In this document: positions 52,607 to 63,294 of the stretch, in pieces
How positions within the stretch are numbered: position 1 is the stretch's first letter
Layout of the letters: each line of letters opens with the position of its first letter
DNA from: Cycas panzhihuaensis
Lineage: Eukaryota; Cycadophyta
DNA length: 64,000 nucleotides
NCBI GenBank assembly: GCA_023213395.1
Contig: CM041465.1
Location: 23,250,001 to 23,314,000, forward strand
Reading direction: 5' to 3'
Program-made: the position numbers and the translations under genes
The notes under the pieces: model-generated
Database searches by the model: none
Seen by the model: the letters and a program-made list of their open reading frames with translations, nothing else
What the model was told of the DNA's origin: nothing

Positions 52607-55404
52607 TAGATGCGCATCTATGGGATAGTCACTATGCTCAATAGGAATGATGGTACTCAACAATTGATGTTGAAGGTGCGGGTAAGGACCTAGAAGCAAA
52701 GAGAGTACCAAGCAGGGCACTCATGCACCAGAGCGCATGTTCGGGACCCACAAATAGCACCCAACTACCTTGTAGTAGCCTTCGGTCTGAGAGGGAAAAC
52801 ACATACAGGGGGCAGCCTGGATGGTCTCAAGAGGAAGGTCCTCCCACCCTTGGATGGCCGGAAGGGAGAAGAGGAGTCCTCGATGGGGTTTCCCTATATT
52901 GAAGGAGAAACAAAGCTAATAAGATGAGGGCAAAGAGCCTAAGGTGAATGTGAATAGGCTTCCCTAGATTTCTTTGACTCAGACAAATACAACTAAGGAA
53001 AGGGATGAGAAATAGACAAGCGGGGAATTCTTTCCTTTCCTCTCTTTTCACTCAATAAGCAAAGTACAAAAGAAAGTAAAAAGAAGTGCGAGCATTTCAT
53101 ACGCAATCATACAAGATGAATGAAATGCATCTATGAGGTATTTTTAGGATGGGTAGGAGAAAGAAAGAGGAATACACTTCCTACTATGCCTTTTCCTACG
53201 AAAGAAAGAAGCATGCAACATTCTTTATGCAAGCGATACAAGTGGCTAACTGTTTTCTTCCTTTTTACTCTTATGTAATCTATCAGATTAATATAATAGA
53301 TTTTTTTATGTAAAAGCAAAAAGGATGAGAGGTGACTAAAAGAGGGATGGAGTGTACCTGGTGAAGCGTGGCGGTCGATGAAGGATCTTGCTTGTGCACA
53401 ATGTGCACCCTCTCACTGATTGGTTGATGTGTGATTAAGATCGAAGTGGAGGACATGGGCTTCCTTACCTTCCCCTTATGAAAAGCAAGTGGAACAAAAA
53501 AAAGAAGCAAATGAAGCAAAGAAAAAGAGGGTAAAGCCTACCTAGATCCAGACGTCTTCTCCCTTCACGAAATACCACTTCAAACTTGAACACACAAGAG
53601 TTTATCCCTTCCAAGAAGGGGCTGCAAGAAGAGTTATATATATATATATATATATATATGCAAATATATGTAGTGTATATGTTAAAATATTATATTTAAA
53701 TTAGAGAAATTTACTATTGTAGACAACTCAACTTTCCTCAAGCAACAATACACATCAAACAAGAAAAAAAGAAGGGAAGCCTCAAGATGGAAAAACCCTC
53801 CGCTAGGTTCTCCATGTAGCCTTTTGGCACAGCAAGGTAGGGACAAATAGCAACTTATGACAACCAACAAACATAAGAATATGTGTAGCAAGATGTTGGA
53901 GAGGTATCAAGACAACAGAGTCACTATGGATAATGACCCATCATGCAAGCCTCAAACAAGACTCTAAAGGGATGCCAAGCAATGTTAAGGGCATGAAAAG
54001 GGCCTAATAGGGAGGTGTGCAGGCCTAGAATTAGTGCAGCAAGGGCTACACATATTGATAATCCAGCACAGACCTAGGCTCCACCTTCTCTTAGTTAACC
54101 CAAGGAAAGCATGGAGCAGGAGAAGAAAGGCGGGAAGGGGGTTACCTTTGGGGAGTAGGACTAAATGGGATGGATCCTACCTTACTACCTTCACCCGGCC
54201 TTTATGAGCCTTCTCCTGCTACTTTCTTGAGGAAAACTAGTGGAGAAATGGTGAAAATCTGAAGATGCAAGGCTAAACTCAAAGAAACTAATGTTTACTA
54301 TAGCTAAACAGGAAGAAAGCGAGAAAAACACACTTGAATATGAGTCTAATATGGAAATAATACTCATAAAACTCTAAGAATAGGACCTAAGGTACTTGTT
54401 GGACTAAGTCTAGGGCAGGTTTGCCCCTATAACCAGTGTAGAAGGAGAGTTCCTGTAGGGTTTTGTAGGAGGCTTCCCTAAGGATGGCCATAGGAGACAC
54501 TTGCTGAGGCGTATTTGGAAGAGAACCACACAAAACTTGCTTAAGAGTGCTTGGAGAGGAGCTTATCACCATGGAGAATAGTCATTGCAAGCAGATCCTA
54601 GACTGGAGCAGTAGGAAATGTAGGATTATAGATGTACTTGTGGAAGGAAGGAAGAAAAGAGCAGGAGTTGCAATAGTAGAAAGTTAAGTTGGAGAGCCAA
54701 GAGAGGTAAAATGATGGTCTTTTTAGGTTTTATACTCATATCAACCATAATCAAGCATTTAAGGCATGAATAGGGCTAAGCTGGGTGAGTGGCCATGTGG
54801 CAATTCCACAAAAAATGTGAGAATTACCACAGTAGATTTAAAAAATAAGTTGTAGCAGTCACACCATGATAAACTTCATGGTACTGCTTAGTTTACAATG
54901 GTGCGAGACCAGAAAGCCAGAATGACAATAATCTGGGTTCCTAAAGCCTTAAAGCTAATGTGGCCAGCTAGGGAGGGGCTGGCCCTCCTATCCAGATGGC
55001 TAAGAAAAGTTTGAAAGATATGTGAATAAGACCAAAAGTAGTATCAAGGGCTAAAGCTCCCAGAAACATCACGATAAGGATGCGAGGTCAGGGTATGAAG
55101 GGTCATATAAATCAAGTGAGCCTTAAAGTGATGTGGAGGCAGCGCAGAGGGTTGTAGAGTGCCATGGGAATGCTTACCTTGTAGAAAGGTAGGTCCCGTT
55201 GGTTGTCATAGGCTCACAATACGACAAGCAACATGATCAAGCCAAATGGATGCAAGGTGATTATACAAATAAAGTAGTTAGTTATGCAATGAGACAATAC
55301 TTCTATTAACCTTTCCAAAGAAATAGTAAAAGTGAAAAGGAAGAAGCATACCTGTGCTTACTTGAGTAAACATGTCTGTATCTATTCCTGGTAGCCAGGA
55401 AACA
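52607..55404 (-). repeat. Gypsy LTR-e: 3' LTR of element D (2,798 bp)
   Basis: Minus orientation, from TGTTTCCTGGCTACC at 55404 to GCATCTA at 52607. Shows CTCAAGTAAGCACAGGTATG near its start, a GCGGTA-type module (54862-54905, decayed), a TATAAAAC box (minus strand of 54727-54734), and an exon-like island ending in GATCTAG/GTAGGC near 53542. It adjoins D's polypurine tract, which defines it as a 3' LTR. Confidence 0.88.
53634..53659. repeat. (TA)n microsatellite in LTR-e
   Basis: About 26 bases of TA dinucleotides within the U3/R part of LTR-e. LTR-c has only a short ATATATTTGCATACATATA at the comparable place (about 48240). Confidence 0.93.
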
Positions 55405-55416
55405 GTACTCCCTTGG
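55405..55416 (-). promoter_or_regulatory. Element D polypurine tract
   Basis: The minus strand reads CCAAGGGAGTAC next to the TGTTTCC start of LTR-e. Tract quality is reduced relative to A and G. Confidence 0.65.
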
Positions 55417-55818
55417 CAATAGAGCCTCGCTACTCAGAAGCATGGTGCAATGGAGAATGCTGGCAATAAAACTGTCAGTAGCACATATGTATGTATATAT
55501 AAATCATGATCATAACAAGAGTCAAGGGTACTGGTAAGTGTCATGGCAGAATGCATGGATACAAAGACAGGGGTGGAGATGACATAGGGGCTGCCTATGT
55601 GCCACCCAGAAATCAACTGGAAGCTAAGAAGGATGAGGGAGCTACCCCCACCGTAAAAAAAATGCTAAGAGCAGTGCATGATGATGTCAGGTGAAAAAAG
55701 GTAAATGAGCAAACCTAGTAGTCACTATAGCTTAACCTCATTAGTAGCTAGCTTTCAGAGGTACAAATGGATCACAAAGTGATCTGCGTAATGGCCTAAG
55801 ACTTGGGTGGCAGAGCGA

Positions 55819-56241
55819 TCGGGCAAGTCTTAGGGATGGTCAACAAGCAGAGGAAGGCGGCGCTTAAGGATGAGGCAAACGAGGCTGTCTACCTCAGTAT
55901 TGAGGGCCTGAGGGATGTGTCGGATGTCAATAGACTAGAAATTAGCTAGCAGGGATCTGGCAGTCAAAGCAATGGCTCTCAAATGAGGGCATCTCACTTG
56001 GTAAACCTGGGTGATATGGGACACCACCACTTGGGAGTCACAAAGAAGAACAATCGATCCATGATGGAAATAGAGTGCATCAGTGAGGGCTTTGATAATG
56101 GCCATGTACTCAGCTTCATTCAGGGAGGAAGATTTTGGAACATAGAAAATCATACCCAAAAGGGCTGCGAAGAATCCATGCAGCGGTAGAAGGTCCAGGA
56201 TTACTGCGGCTTCTGTCGTCGGTAAAGATGAAGAGAGTCAT
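55819..56241 (-). pseudogene. Element D archaeal-type RNase H (aRNH) ORF
   Basis: The minus-strand ATG at 56239-56241 gives MTLFIFTDDRSRSNPGPSTAAW with the first Asp kept. After IFLPE an indel shifts the frame, then LNEAEYMAIIKALTDALYFHHGSIVLLCDSQVVVS and NTEVDSL follow. All four acidic positions exist across the two frames. A TAG follows LLANF. Confidence 0.82.
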
Positions 56242-56778
56242 GGATGAGTTGAGATAGTGTTTCGGTAGAGAAAATGTATAATAATGTAGGAGTCGAAGTA
56301 AAAGGGGCTTGTATGGCAAGCAATAAATGGCCATGAAGGGTAGGAGGACCTAGCAATGAGGCTACCCAAGGACAGGAGTAGTCTATCTGGCCACTGGCTA
56401 AGAGCGGGTGGCAAAAGGGCACCCTAGCATGCCAAAGGTTGCTTAAGAAATCAAAGAATGACTCCAAATAGAGGGAGTATTCCCTTTGGAGATTCCAGGG
56501 GTAGGAATGGGCTGTAAAAATGAGTCTAGGATGGAGAAATAAGCCAAACGAGTATAAACTCAGTCATGCACAGGAGCAACACGTAAAACAAGACAAGAGG
56601 GCCCTGTGAAAATGCATTGGCGAGGCGCTATAAATGCATCCAAAGGAATGAGTGAAAACAAAGGCTATGAAAGCACAACAAGAAATAGGACCAGAAGGCA
56701 AAGATGATTAGGGGTGAGAAATGATCTCAACAGCTATCACAGAAGTGGGAACGGAGAAGGTGCCCGTCGAGGTCCCCG

Positions 56779-56790
56779 CCTATATAAGGA
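56779..56790 (+). promoter_or_regulatory. TATA box of the antisense gene, element D
   Basis: CCTATATAAGGA in a GTCCCCG context, about 160 nt before the exon 1 ATG at 56948. Position and sequence are conserved with A and B. Confidence 0.62.
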
Positions 56791-56947
56791 AAAATGATAA
56801 AAACGAAATTCGTTTTCACAGGATCTTGAATGAATCCAGAGTCCTTCCCTTATGCAGTGGAGTGCCACCCAACTTTGAAGGCATGTGGAGAGAGATCTGA
56901 CCATTAGATCAAAGTCGGGAGATAGCCGTTGGGATCGTAGAGATGAG

Positions 56948-56971
56948 ATGGCGAGCGCTCAACTAGACCCA
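56948..56971 (+). pseudogene. Element D antisense gene, exon 1 (24 nt)
   Basis: Eight codons, MASAQLDP, ending at a GTGAGT donor (56972). The join to 57448 is phase 0 and leaves the downstream frame open. Confidence 0.66.
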
Positions 56972-57447
56972 GTGAGTGGATCTTCGAAACCATAACCCAT
57001 CTTGTGACATGAAGTTCAATGTTTTTTGTATAGATTTTTGGGCCCCATATGGGTAGAAAAAGATCTCCAGGAGTCCAAACTAGACCTAGAGAGAGGTGGG
57101 ACCGAGGCATTAGGCAGCCCTAGTCCCAATGGGCATTGTTATGGCTCACTAGGAAGATTTTTTTTGGTCTTTTAGGTAGAAAACCTCCCCTTTAGGGGGG
57201 GTGACGTTCGCACCGCGGTAAAGATCGCAGTGCCATGGTCTTTGCTGTGGGGCTATGCTCACTATGGGACCTAGGCCAAACTTTACAATACCACAAAGTT
57301 TAGCGCAGTGCAAAGGCAGAACTGCTAAAAAAATAAAGATGGGCCACCAACTGCCCCTAAATCTTAATCAAATGAGGCTGAGAGATAGTCTAGAGGACGA
57401 GGAGTGATCATGGGTCAAGATTTGACTTGTTTCATGGTATTTTATAG
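56972..57447 (+). other. Element D antisense gene, intron 1 (476 nt)
   Basis: GTGAGTGG to TTTTATAG. Contains the CCTCCCC-TTT-AGGGGGG hairpin (57184-57201) and a GCGGTA-type module (57209-57325). Confidence 0.68.
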
Positions 57448-58654
57448 GTTGTGGTCACGGTGGAGAACTGTGAAAACATAGGTATGGATATGCTCAGTTT
57501 CATAGAGATGATGTCGAGGGTAGACAGGTAGATACTACTGAGATGTGGCCTATTGAAGGTCACAAAGACACCCCAATACACATCGAATCAGAGATTACTG
57601 GTAGATATAGTGTCCCACTGGGATAGGCAGAGACATGTCTTCCACCTACCCCAAGTAGGGGGTGTATCAGTGACACAAGGAGATGTCAAGAGGATACTGG
57701 GGGTACCGGCGATAGGGAGGCCAGTGACACTAGGAGCGCTACCCAGCAATGAGGCAACACACGGGGAGGCTGCTACTTTTTTCACAGGCTCGAATAGGTG
57801 GGAGAGGTGAGGGATACCTCTCTTAAGCATAGTAATGTCGGGGGTTCCTCAAGTGAGGAAGTTGATTACATTATGCATTCTATTCAGGATATCTCAGAAA
57901 TAGAACTATAGGGACATACCAGGTGGTTGGATGGATGTAGTGCACCAGTGCGAGGTAGGAGAGGAGATGGACTGGGCTACCCTCATAGCAGTGAACCTCG
58001 TCGTACAGTTGGATGCCATTCGGGCAGTGGGGAGTGGCAAACTGTCATACAGTACTCTATTACAGTGCTAGTTTTTCAACCACATTAGAGCAGTGGTGCC
58101 GACAAGGGAACCACACCCTATTTCAGAGTGGGCCCCAATGGTACACAGGTGGCAGACTAGATTTAGAGGGACTGAGGACCAGGCTCATGTCCATCATTCA
58201 GTGGAGGCTACATCGCTAGACCTCATCACCATGATAGACTACATAGCATACCCATGCAGAGCGGTGAGGTGGGATAATGACGATGAGGCAGGCGGGGCAT
58301 GAGTGCCCTCAAGAGATGACGAGAGCGGTGATGGGGCCGGCCCATCATGAGCTACATAAGAGGCAGGTCCACCAGGGACCGCAGGTAGAGAGGTAGGTCC
58401 ATCGGGGACCACATGTAGAGAGGCAGGCTCGTCAGGAGCTGCAGAGGAAAGTAGGGGTCCAATAACATAGGCCCATAGGCTGCGGATCATCAGGAGATCT
58501 GGAGAGGCAACTACATAAGCCAAAGAGAGGAGGGATGCCCCAGTTGCTGAGGTGATAGACGAGGAGGTACTTGAGAAGGAGGAGGTACCTATAGCTGGTA
58601 GAGTGCCTGAGGCAGAGGCAATCACCTAAGTAGAAGAGCTGACAGCCACACCAG
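57448..58654 (+). pseudogene. Element D antisense gene, exon 2 (plant-mobile-domain-like)
   Basis: 1,207 nt in one plus-strand frame, antisense to D. It begins VVVTVENCENIGMDMLSFIE. The PMD-like core is the clearest of the copies: LVDIVSHWDRQRHVFHLPQ followed by SVTQGDVKRILGVPAIGRP. MDWATLIAVNLVVQLDAIR, LSYSTLLQC and HPISEWAPMVHRWQTRFRG follow, then a Gly/Pro/Ser-rich acidic tail. About nine stops are present; the TAG at 57901-57903 is shared with B. Exon length modulo 3 is the same as in B, preserving the phase of intron 2. Confidence 0.72.
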
Positions 58655-58765
58655 GTGAGACATAACCTTCTCGTGTCATCGTTTGATTACCAGATATACA
58701 TATATAGTTTGATTTTGATTTGATACGCGTATAGACATGTATTGATACATGATGTTGGATTGCAG
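58655..58765 (+). other. Element D antisense gene, intron 2 (111 nt)
   Basis: GTGAGACATAACC to GTTGGATTGCAG, same length as in B and same codon position in A and B. Confidence 0.75.
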
Positions 58766-59400
58766 GTATAGCAGATATCCGAAGACTGGTGGAGGCGGTA
58801 GTCTGAGAGATATTCCATCAAGCCTACACAGAGGGACAACCTCTCATCTAGGTAGGTGATGAGCCTATATTGACAGGCAGCCACGCAGTAGCATTCACCC
58901 CATTAATAAGGGCGAGAGACATATGGATTGCAGAGTCCCAAGAGTACGAGGCACATGTAGGATGATAGCAGGCAGAGCTTGATACCACATAAGCTGAGAG
59001 GGATGCCCTATAGAGTCTGGTATAGGTATTGGAGGCTTAAGGAGGAGCTGGAGGGGATATGGAGAGCCACATCTGGCTAGCTATAATAGAGGAGCATCTC
59101 AGAGGGATGGAGGAGAGGCTCCGCAGTGTAGAGATGGATCAAGATCATATCTAGGCCCGATACGATCGACTGGTGGATGAGGTGGTATCAAGGTCAATGC
59201 GGAGCAGGACACATACTCACATGGTGGTGACGACCCCAAGGAGGCCACGGGATGGGGAGAGTGAGGCAGGAGTCTCGGAGGGATGTGGTCCCTAAGAGAG
59301 GTATCACATTGACCAGGAGATGACGCCCTAGGGGCAGGGCATCAATAGAGTAGTATATAGGAGTTTTAGTTTTGTATAGGGGAAAGCATAGACCTCTAGG
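58766..59400 (+). pseudogene. Element D antisense gene, exon 3 (coiled coil)
   Basis: Reads GIADIRRLVEAVV-EIFHQAY, then IWIAESQEYEAHVG, IIEEHLRGMEERLRSVEMDQ and ARYDRLVDEVVSRSMRSR, a charged, heptad-like segment. Stops are more frequent than in B. The end is approximate, set by loss of similarity after a stretch like GKA-TSRE. Confidence 0.66.
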
Positions 59401-60044
59401 GAGTCACCATATGTAGTCACATGATTATACCCTCCCTACAAGGACATCAGCTTCCCATGGATGATGTACCATACCGCTTGTATAATATGACACATGATTA
59501 TCATTTTGATGTATATAGATAGGGTGATTAATACTCCATTTGGTATATGATGATATGCATATTTCTGTTTACACGATTATGTATGTGTATGAGGGTACAC
59601 GGATGCACAGGGATATGTATGATTGTACTTTGAGCTGCTTAATGTTATGAGTTATGTGTTATGATATTGGTTTGAGTTATGCGCATTTCCTTTCATGCGG
59701 GACCCTATTCTTAATGGGAGCACACACGATCACCATAAATAATGGTGATAGATACATGTGAGGCTAGGAAATAGGGCAATACACATGTCCCCATGGGAAC
59801 ATAGCGGGATATACAAAGGAAATGCCAAATAGGACGGGAGTGACGACACTCCAAAATGTCATCCTAATTGGGGGATGCCTAAATAGGAGGACACGGTCCC
59901 AAGAGGAATGGGAACAAGGGTTCTGTGGAAGGAACCAAAAAGGAATGAGAGGGCCACCCTAAGCTATCGTTCCACCTGTGGCTAGGAGAAATGGGAACAA
60001 ACCTAGGGTGGTAGTTTAGGCTCATTTTAGAGTGGACGATATTG
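59401..60044 (-). other. Element D 3' spacer and post-integrase repeat, ending at a deletion junction
   Basis: 59840-60040 is the single-copy equivalent of the 177-bp unit in A. At about 60043 the post-integrase sequence is fused directly to RT codons for PKWMSNIV, so about 2.5 kb present in A and B is gone. Confidence 0.78.
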
Positions 60045-60492
60045 GACATCCATTTAGGGTAGTTGATAGAAGTAATGAGTCTAGTATCCAAAAGTTTCTC
60101 AACCTCCATGTTGATGGCGACTAAGAGTTTGGGATGGAGAGGACATTATTTTTGGTTCAGAGGGCGGGTGCCAGGAACGGTAGTGAGATTGTGGGTAATG
60201 ATGGAGGGGTTGATTCCCTTCATGTCAGAATAATCCCACGTAAAGACATCCCGAAACTCTTAGAACAAAAGGGAATATTCCCTTGCCTCATCAGGAGAGT
60301 ATTCTTCCCCTACCTTAATGACCTTGCCTGGGGTTAGGACTATGTCCTAGGTTGCCCCCATACACATGGCATTCCCCTCCTCGAAATGGAGAGGGGAAAG
60401 GTCAACAGGAAGAGATAGAATAGGGGATGGAATTAGGTCAGTGAGTGTGGACCTAATTTCCAAGACCTTCTGGTGGCCAAGCCTATGGTGAC
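60045..60492 (-). pseudogene. Element D connector and RT start
   Basis: The minus strand shows MEVEKLLDTRLITSINYPKWMSNIV, a WDYSDMKGINPSIITHNL motif, DEAREYSLLF and an IGS-L-DPIP end, matching 22200-22660 in A. It is cut on the left by the deletion and on the right by the insertion of element E. Confidence 0.85.
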
Positions 60493-63026
60493 TGTTTCCC
60501 AGCTAGTGGGAATGGACTCGGGATGCATCGACACAGGTTTGTTCAGGTATATGTTTTCACTTTTCTTACTTATGATTGCTAAGGTAATTTGGAGTAATTT
60601 GATTGACATATGCCCCGCCTTGCACGCATTGCTCGCTTGCTGCTCATAATGCATGTGCCTAACGGCACCTCTTAGCCTATGACGACTCATGTGGGCATCC
60701 ATAGCGGATGCGACACCGTATGGCGACAACCACTCACGATGTCTCCATGGTTTCTCGGGATGCTCCCGCCACTGTTTGTCCTTATTGCCACGTGCCACTT
60801 ATGTTGAAAACCTTTCCTAAGCCTGGTTTAACCCTTAGTTAGGGCTCTTTGCACCATTTGGAGTACTTGCTCACCGCCTCGGCCTTCCCCGCTTGATTTA
60901 ATTCATGCTCACCTTGTTCTTACCTTAAAAAGCCGATTTTTATGACTTTTAGGTTGCTTTTTTCTCTTTTTCAAATTCGATTGTCTGATCAGCAAACTTA
61001 GCGGTACCACAAAGTTCGCAGCAGCACCGGTACCGCAGAACTTAGCACTGCCAAGTTTGCCGCAGACGATCGCTTAAAATTTGAAAAAAAAGAAACCACG
61101 CGACAGTGGCCGCGTTTTTCGAACCGCCACGTGGCTCGAACGCTGGAGGCGCCCGAGGGCCCCCAACGTTCACTTGCTATGCCCAAGGCATAAAACCTAT
61201 TTTTTCATTCATTTGCCTCATGATTGAGTTCACTTTCTAGACTTCCAAGCAAAACTCTCTACCAAAAGACAAAGGAAAACACGAAACTAAGGATTTCCAT
61301 GTACGCAGCTTGAGTGAGGTGAGGTGGGCTACTACCACTGGAGTTGCAGGCCATTGTCGCCCCTACGTTTCTCCACCACAAGCTTCACCTTCTCTCACAA
61401 ATACTCAAAGTTCCAAGGCATTTCTTCACAAGAAAGACTACTCCAAAGGACAACTTCTAGCTCCCATCTTGCACGGAGCTTCCTCCTTCCATTCTACTGC
61501 AAAGGACACTAAGAAACCAGCCTTTAGACACTGCTTGTGCTGCTGCTCCAAGTGGCCAAGTGCATGCATACATGCTCTCCTTCATTCAAGATATTTCTTG
61601 TCTCTTGTTGGTGCATTTTTTCCTTGCTTTTTGTTGTTCTATTTGCAATCTCTTCTCCCTCTTTTGCGTGAACTTCCTTTGGGATCTCCTTTGTCACTTG
61701 ATGCAAGTAGCCTTAGCTAGTTGTGGCTTACTATAGTGCTACCCTAGATTGGGTACATTTTCTTGCATTTCCTTGAAACCCATCCTCTTCCTCTTAGCTT
61801 CCTCCTTCGCCATTTCCTAAGCTAGCCAAGATAAAGGGTTTCCACGAGGATTCGAGGAGATAGGCGGGTTCCGCCCCCATTGCCGTCCTTCTCCCCAAGG
61901 GTTCCGTCCCTTATCCTCTCTCCCTTTAGCACCCGCGCCTTCTTAGGAAACGGAGCTAGGGAAGTCTTGGAGAGTTGGGTTGAGTTTCCTCTGGTGTAGG
62001 AAATTTGTTACTACATGACTCACCTTGTTGCATGCTAGCACTGTTTTCCCTATACCCTGTGGAGACCTCTCGTGGGTGAGTTAGCCATCCCGAGGCTACA
62101 CTCGATCCCATTTGGTGCTTTTTGTGGTGTATGACGGTCGCATATTTATCAGCGACCTTGTTTCATTTTCGTTACATGTTGATGCTTAACTACATTTTTC
62201 TAGCGTAGTTGATTTCATTTTCCATATACACATATATCTTGTTGTGCAGAGCCTCTCTCCCGAGAGGAAGGCGTTTGTTGGGATTGTTTGCGGGATTGCG
62301 TTGGAGGAATCATTACGAGATCGACCTGTTGGCCCCCATATGGTATTTTCTCTTCCTTTTTTTAGTTGAGCTTTGCTTTCATTTCCTTTATTTCATTTAG
62401 TCCTTGCATGCTTTTGGGGAGGTAAGTGTACCCCCTTCGTCGCCTCCAATCGACGTTGCATGCGTGGAGGAGAGAGGAAAGGAGCGCAACCGAGAGAGAG
62501 GATCCGCACTTCATCCTCAACCGCCGGATCCAGGTATTCCTCGCGTTTCCTTTGTTTTTTTTTTCCTTTTATCGTTCTTGCCTTTTATACATGCTTAATA
62601 GGTAAAAGAGAAGGGAATATAAAGAAAAAGGGAAATAGTCTTTTATTTTACGTTTACTTTTCTCTGCACTGCTTTCTTTAACCTTGCATTACGTAGAGAC
62701 AGAAGACCCATTTACGTTGTATTTCCCAACCCATGCCTTACTTCACGCCCGTTGCGCGTTGAATTTGTTGCCCTCTCGTTGCCTTCTCATTACCTTGAGA
62801 AGCCGCAACGCGCGAGGTTTCCTTTTCCTTCCCGGCCATCCGAAGGGTAGGAAGGCCTCGTCTTGCACGGCTACCTGGAAGCAACCAGGCACCTTGCGAT
62901 CCGTGCACTGCGCTCCCACAAGACGGACGACCCGCGAGGTGAGATCCTCGCTGTCTAGCCCAGTCTGTATTGTGTTTTGTATTTCTTTGCTAGACGTAGG
63001 ATCGCATTCCCGCGGAGAGCGTTTCA
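60493..63026 (+). repeat. Gypsy LTR-E: 5' LTR of element E (2,534 bp)
   Basis: Starts TGTTTCCCAGCTAGTGGG directly after element D sequence and ends GTTTCA one base before the primer site. Conserved blocks: CGACACAGGTTTGTTCAGG, a long GCGGTACC module (60985-61075), GCATAAAACC TATA at about 61188, GGGGAGGTAAGTGTACCCCC (62416) and CCGGATCCAG/GTATTCC. It is richer in CG dinucleotides than the other LTRs, suggesting a younger, less deaminated copy. Confidence 0.92.
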
Positions 63027-63027
63027 C

Positions 63028-63047
63028 TGGCGACCATACTGGGGACC
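63028..63047 (+). promoter_or_regulatory. Gypsy element E primer binding site
   Basis: TGGCGACCATACTGGGGACC, probably closest to the family's original site. It is one base after the LTR. The TGGCGAC and TGGGGA parts match the complement of plant tRNA-Arg 3' ends; the middle differs. Confidence 0.85.
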
Positions 63048-63294
63048 CGCCAAGAAGGGAGCTAGATCCGCTTCCCCTTCGTGTTGGTGCTCTTGCCTTT
63101 AGGTAGGCTCACATTCTGTGTTTTGAGTTGGGCAACCCCCAACGGGTTTGCAGTGCTTTCCTTTCTTTTCCTTTTCACTTTTTCTAACAACGTCATGAGG
63201 CGTTGCATGCGACGCTTCGCGCCACTGCGGGTTTGCCGCCATTGTTAGAAGACCAATCGTCGCGTTTCATTCCATCGTCGAACCCCGCTTCGCA

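Larger units (their letters stand above)
55405..60492 (-). mobile_element. Gypsy element D, internal region, with pol deletion
   Basis: From right to left (its 5' to 3'): the connector and RT start (60492-60045), a deletion junction, the post-integrase repeat (about 60043-59840), the antisense gene on the plus strand (56948 to about 59400), aRNH (56241-55819), the 3' tail and polypurine tract. The 5' portion lies beyond element E, which is inserted at 60493. Integrase, RNase H and most of RT are missing. Confidence 0.88.

Noticed and set aside
62684-63106. 140-codon plus-strand frame crossing the LTR-E/primer-site boundary
   Set aside because: It spans the LTR end and primer site, which makes coding implausible, and the frame is not kept in other LTRs.
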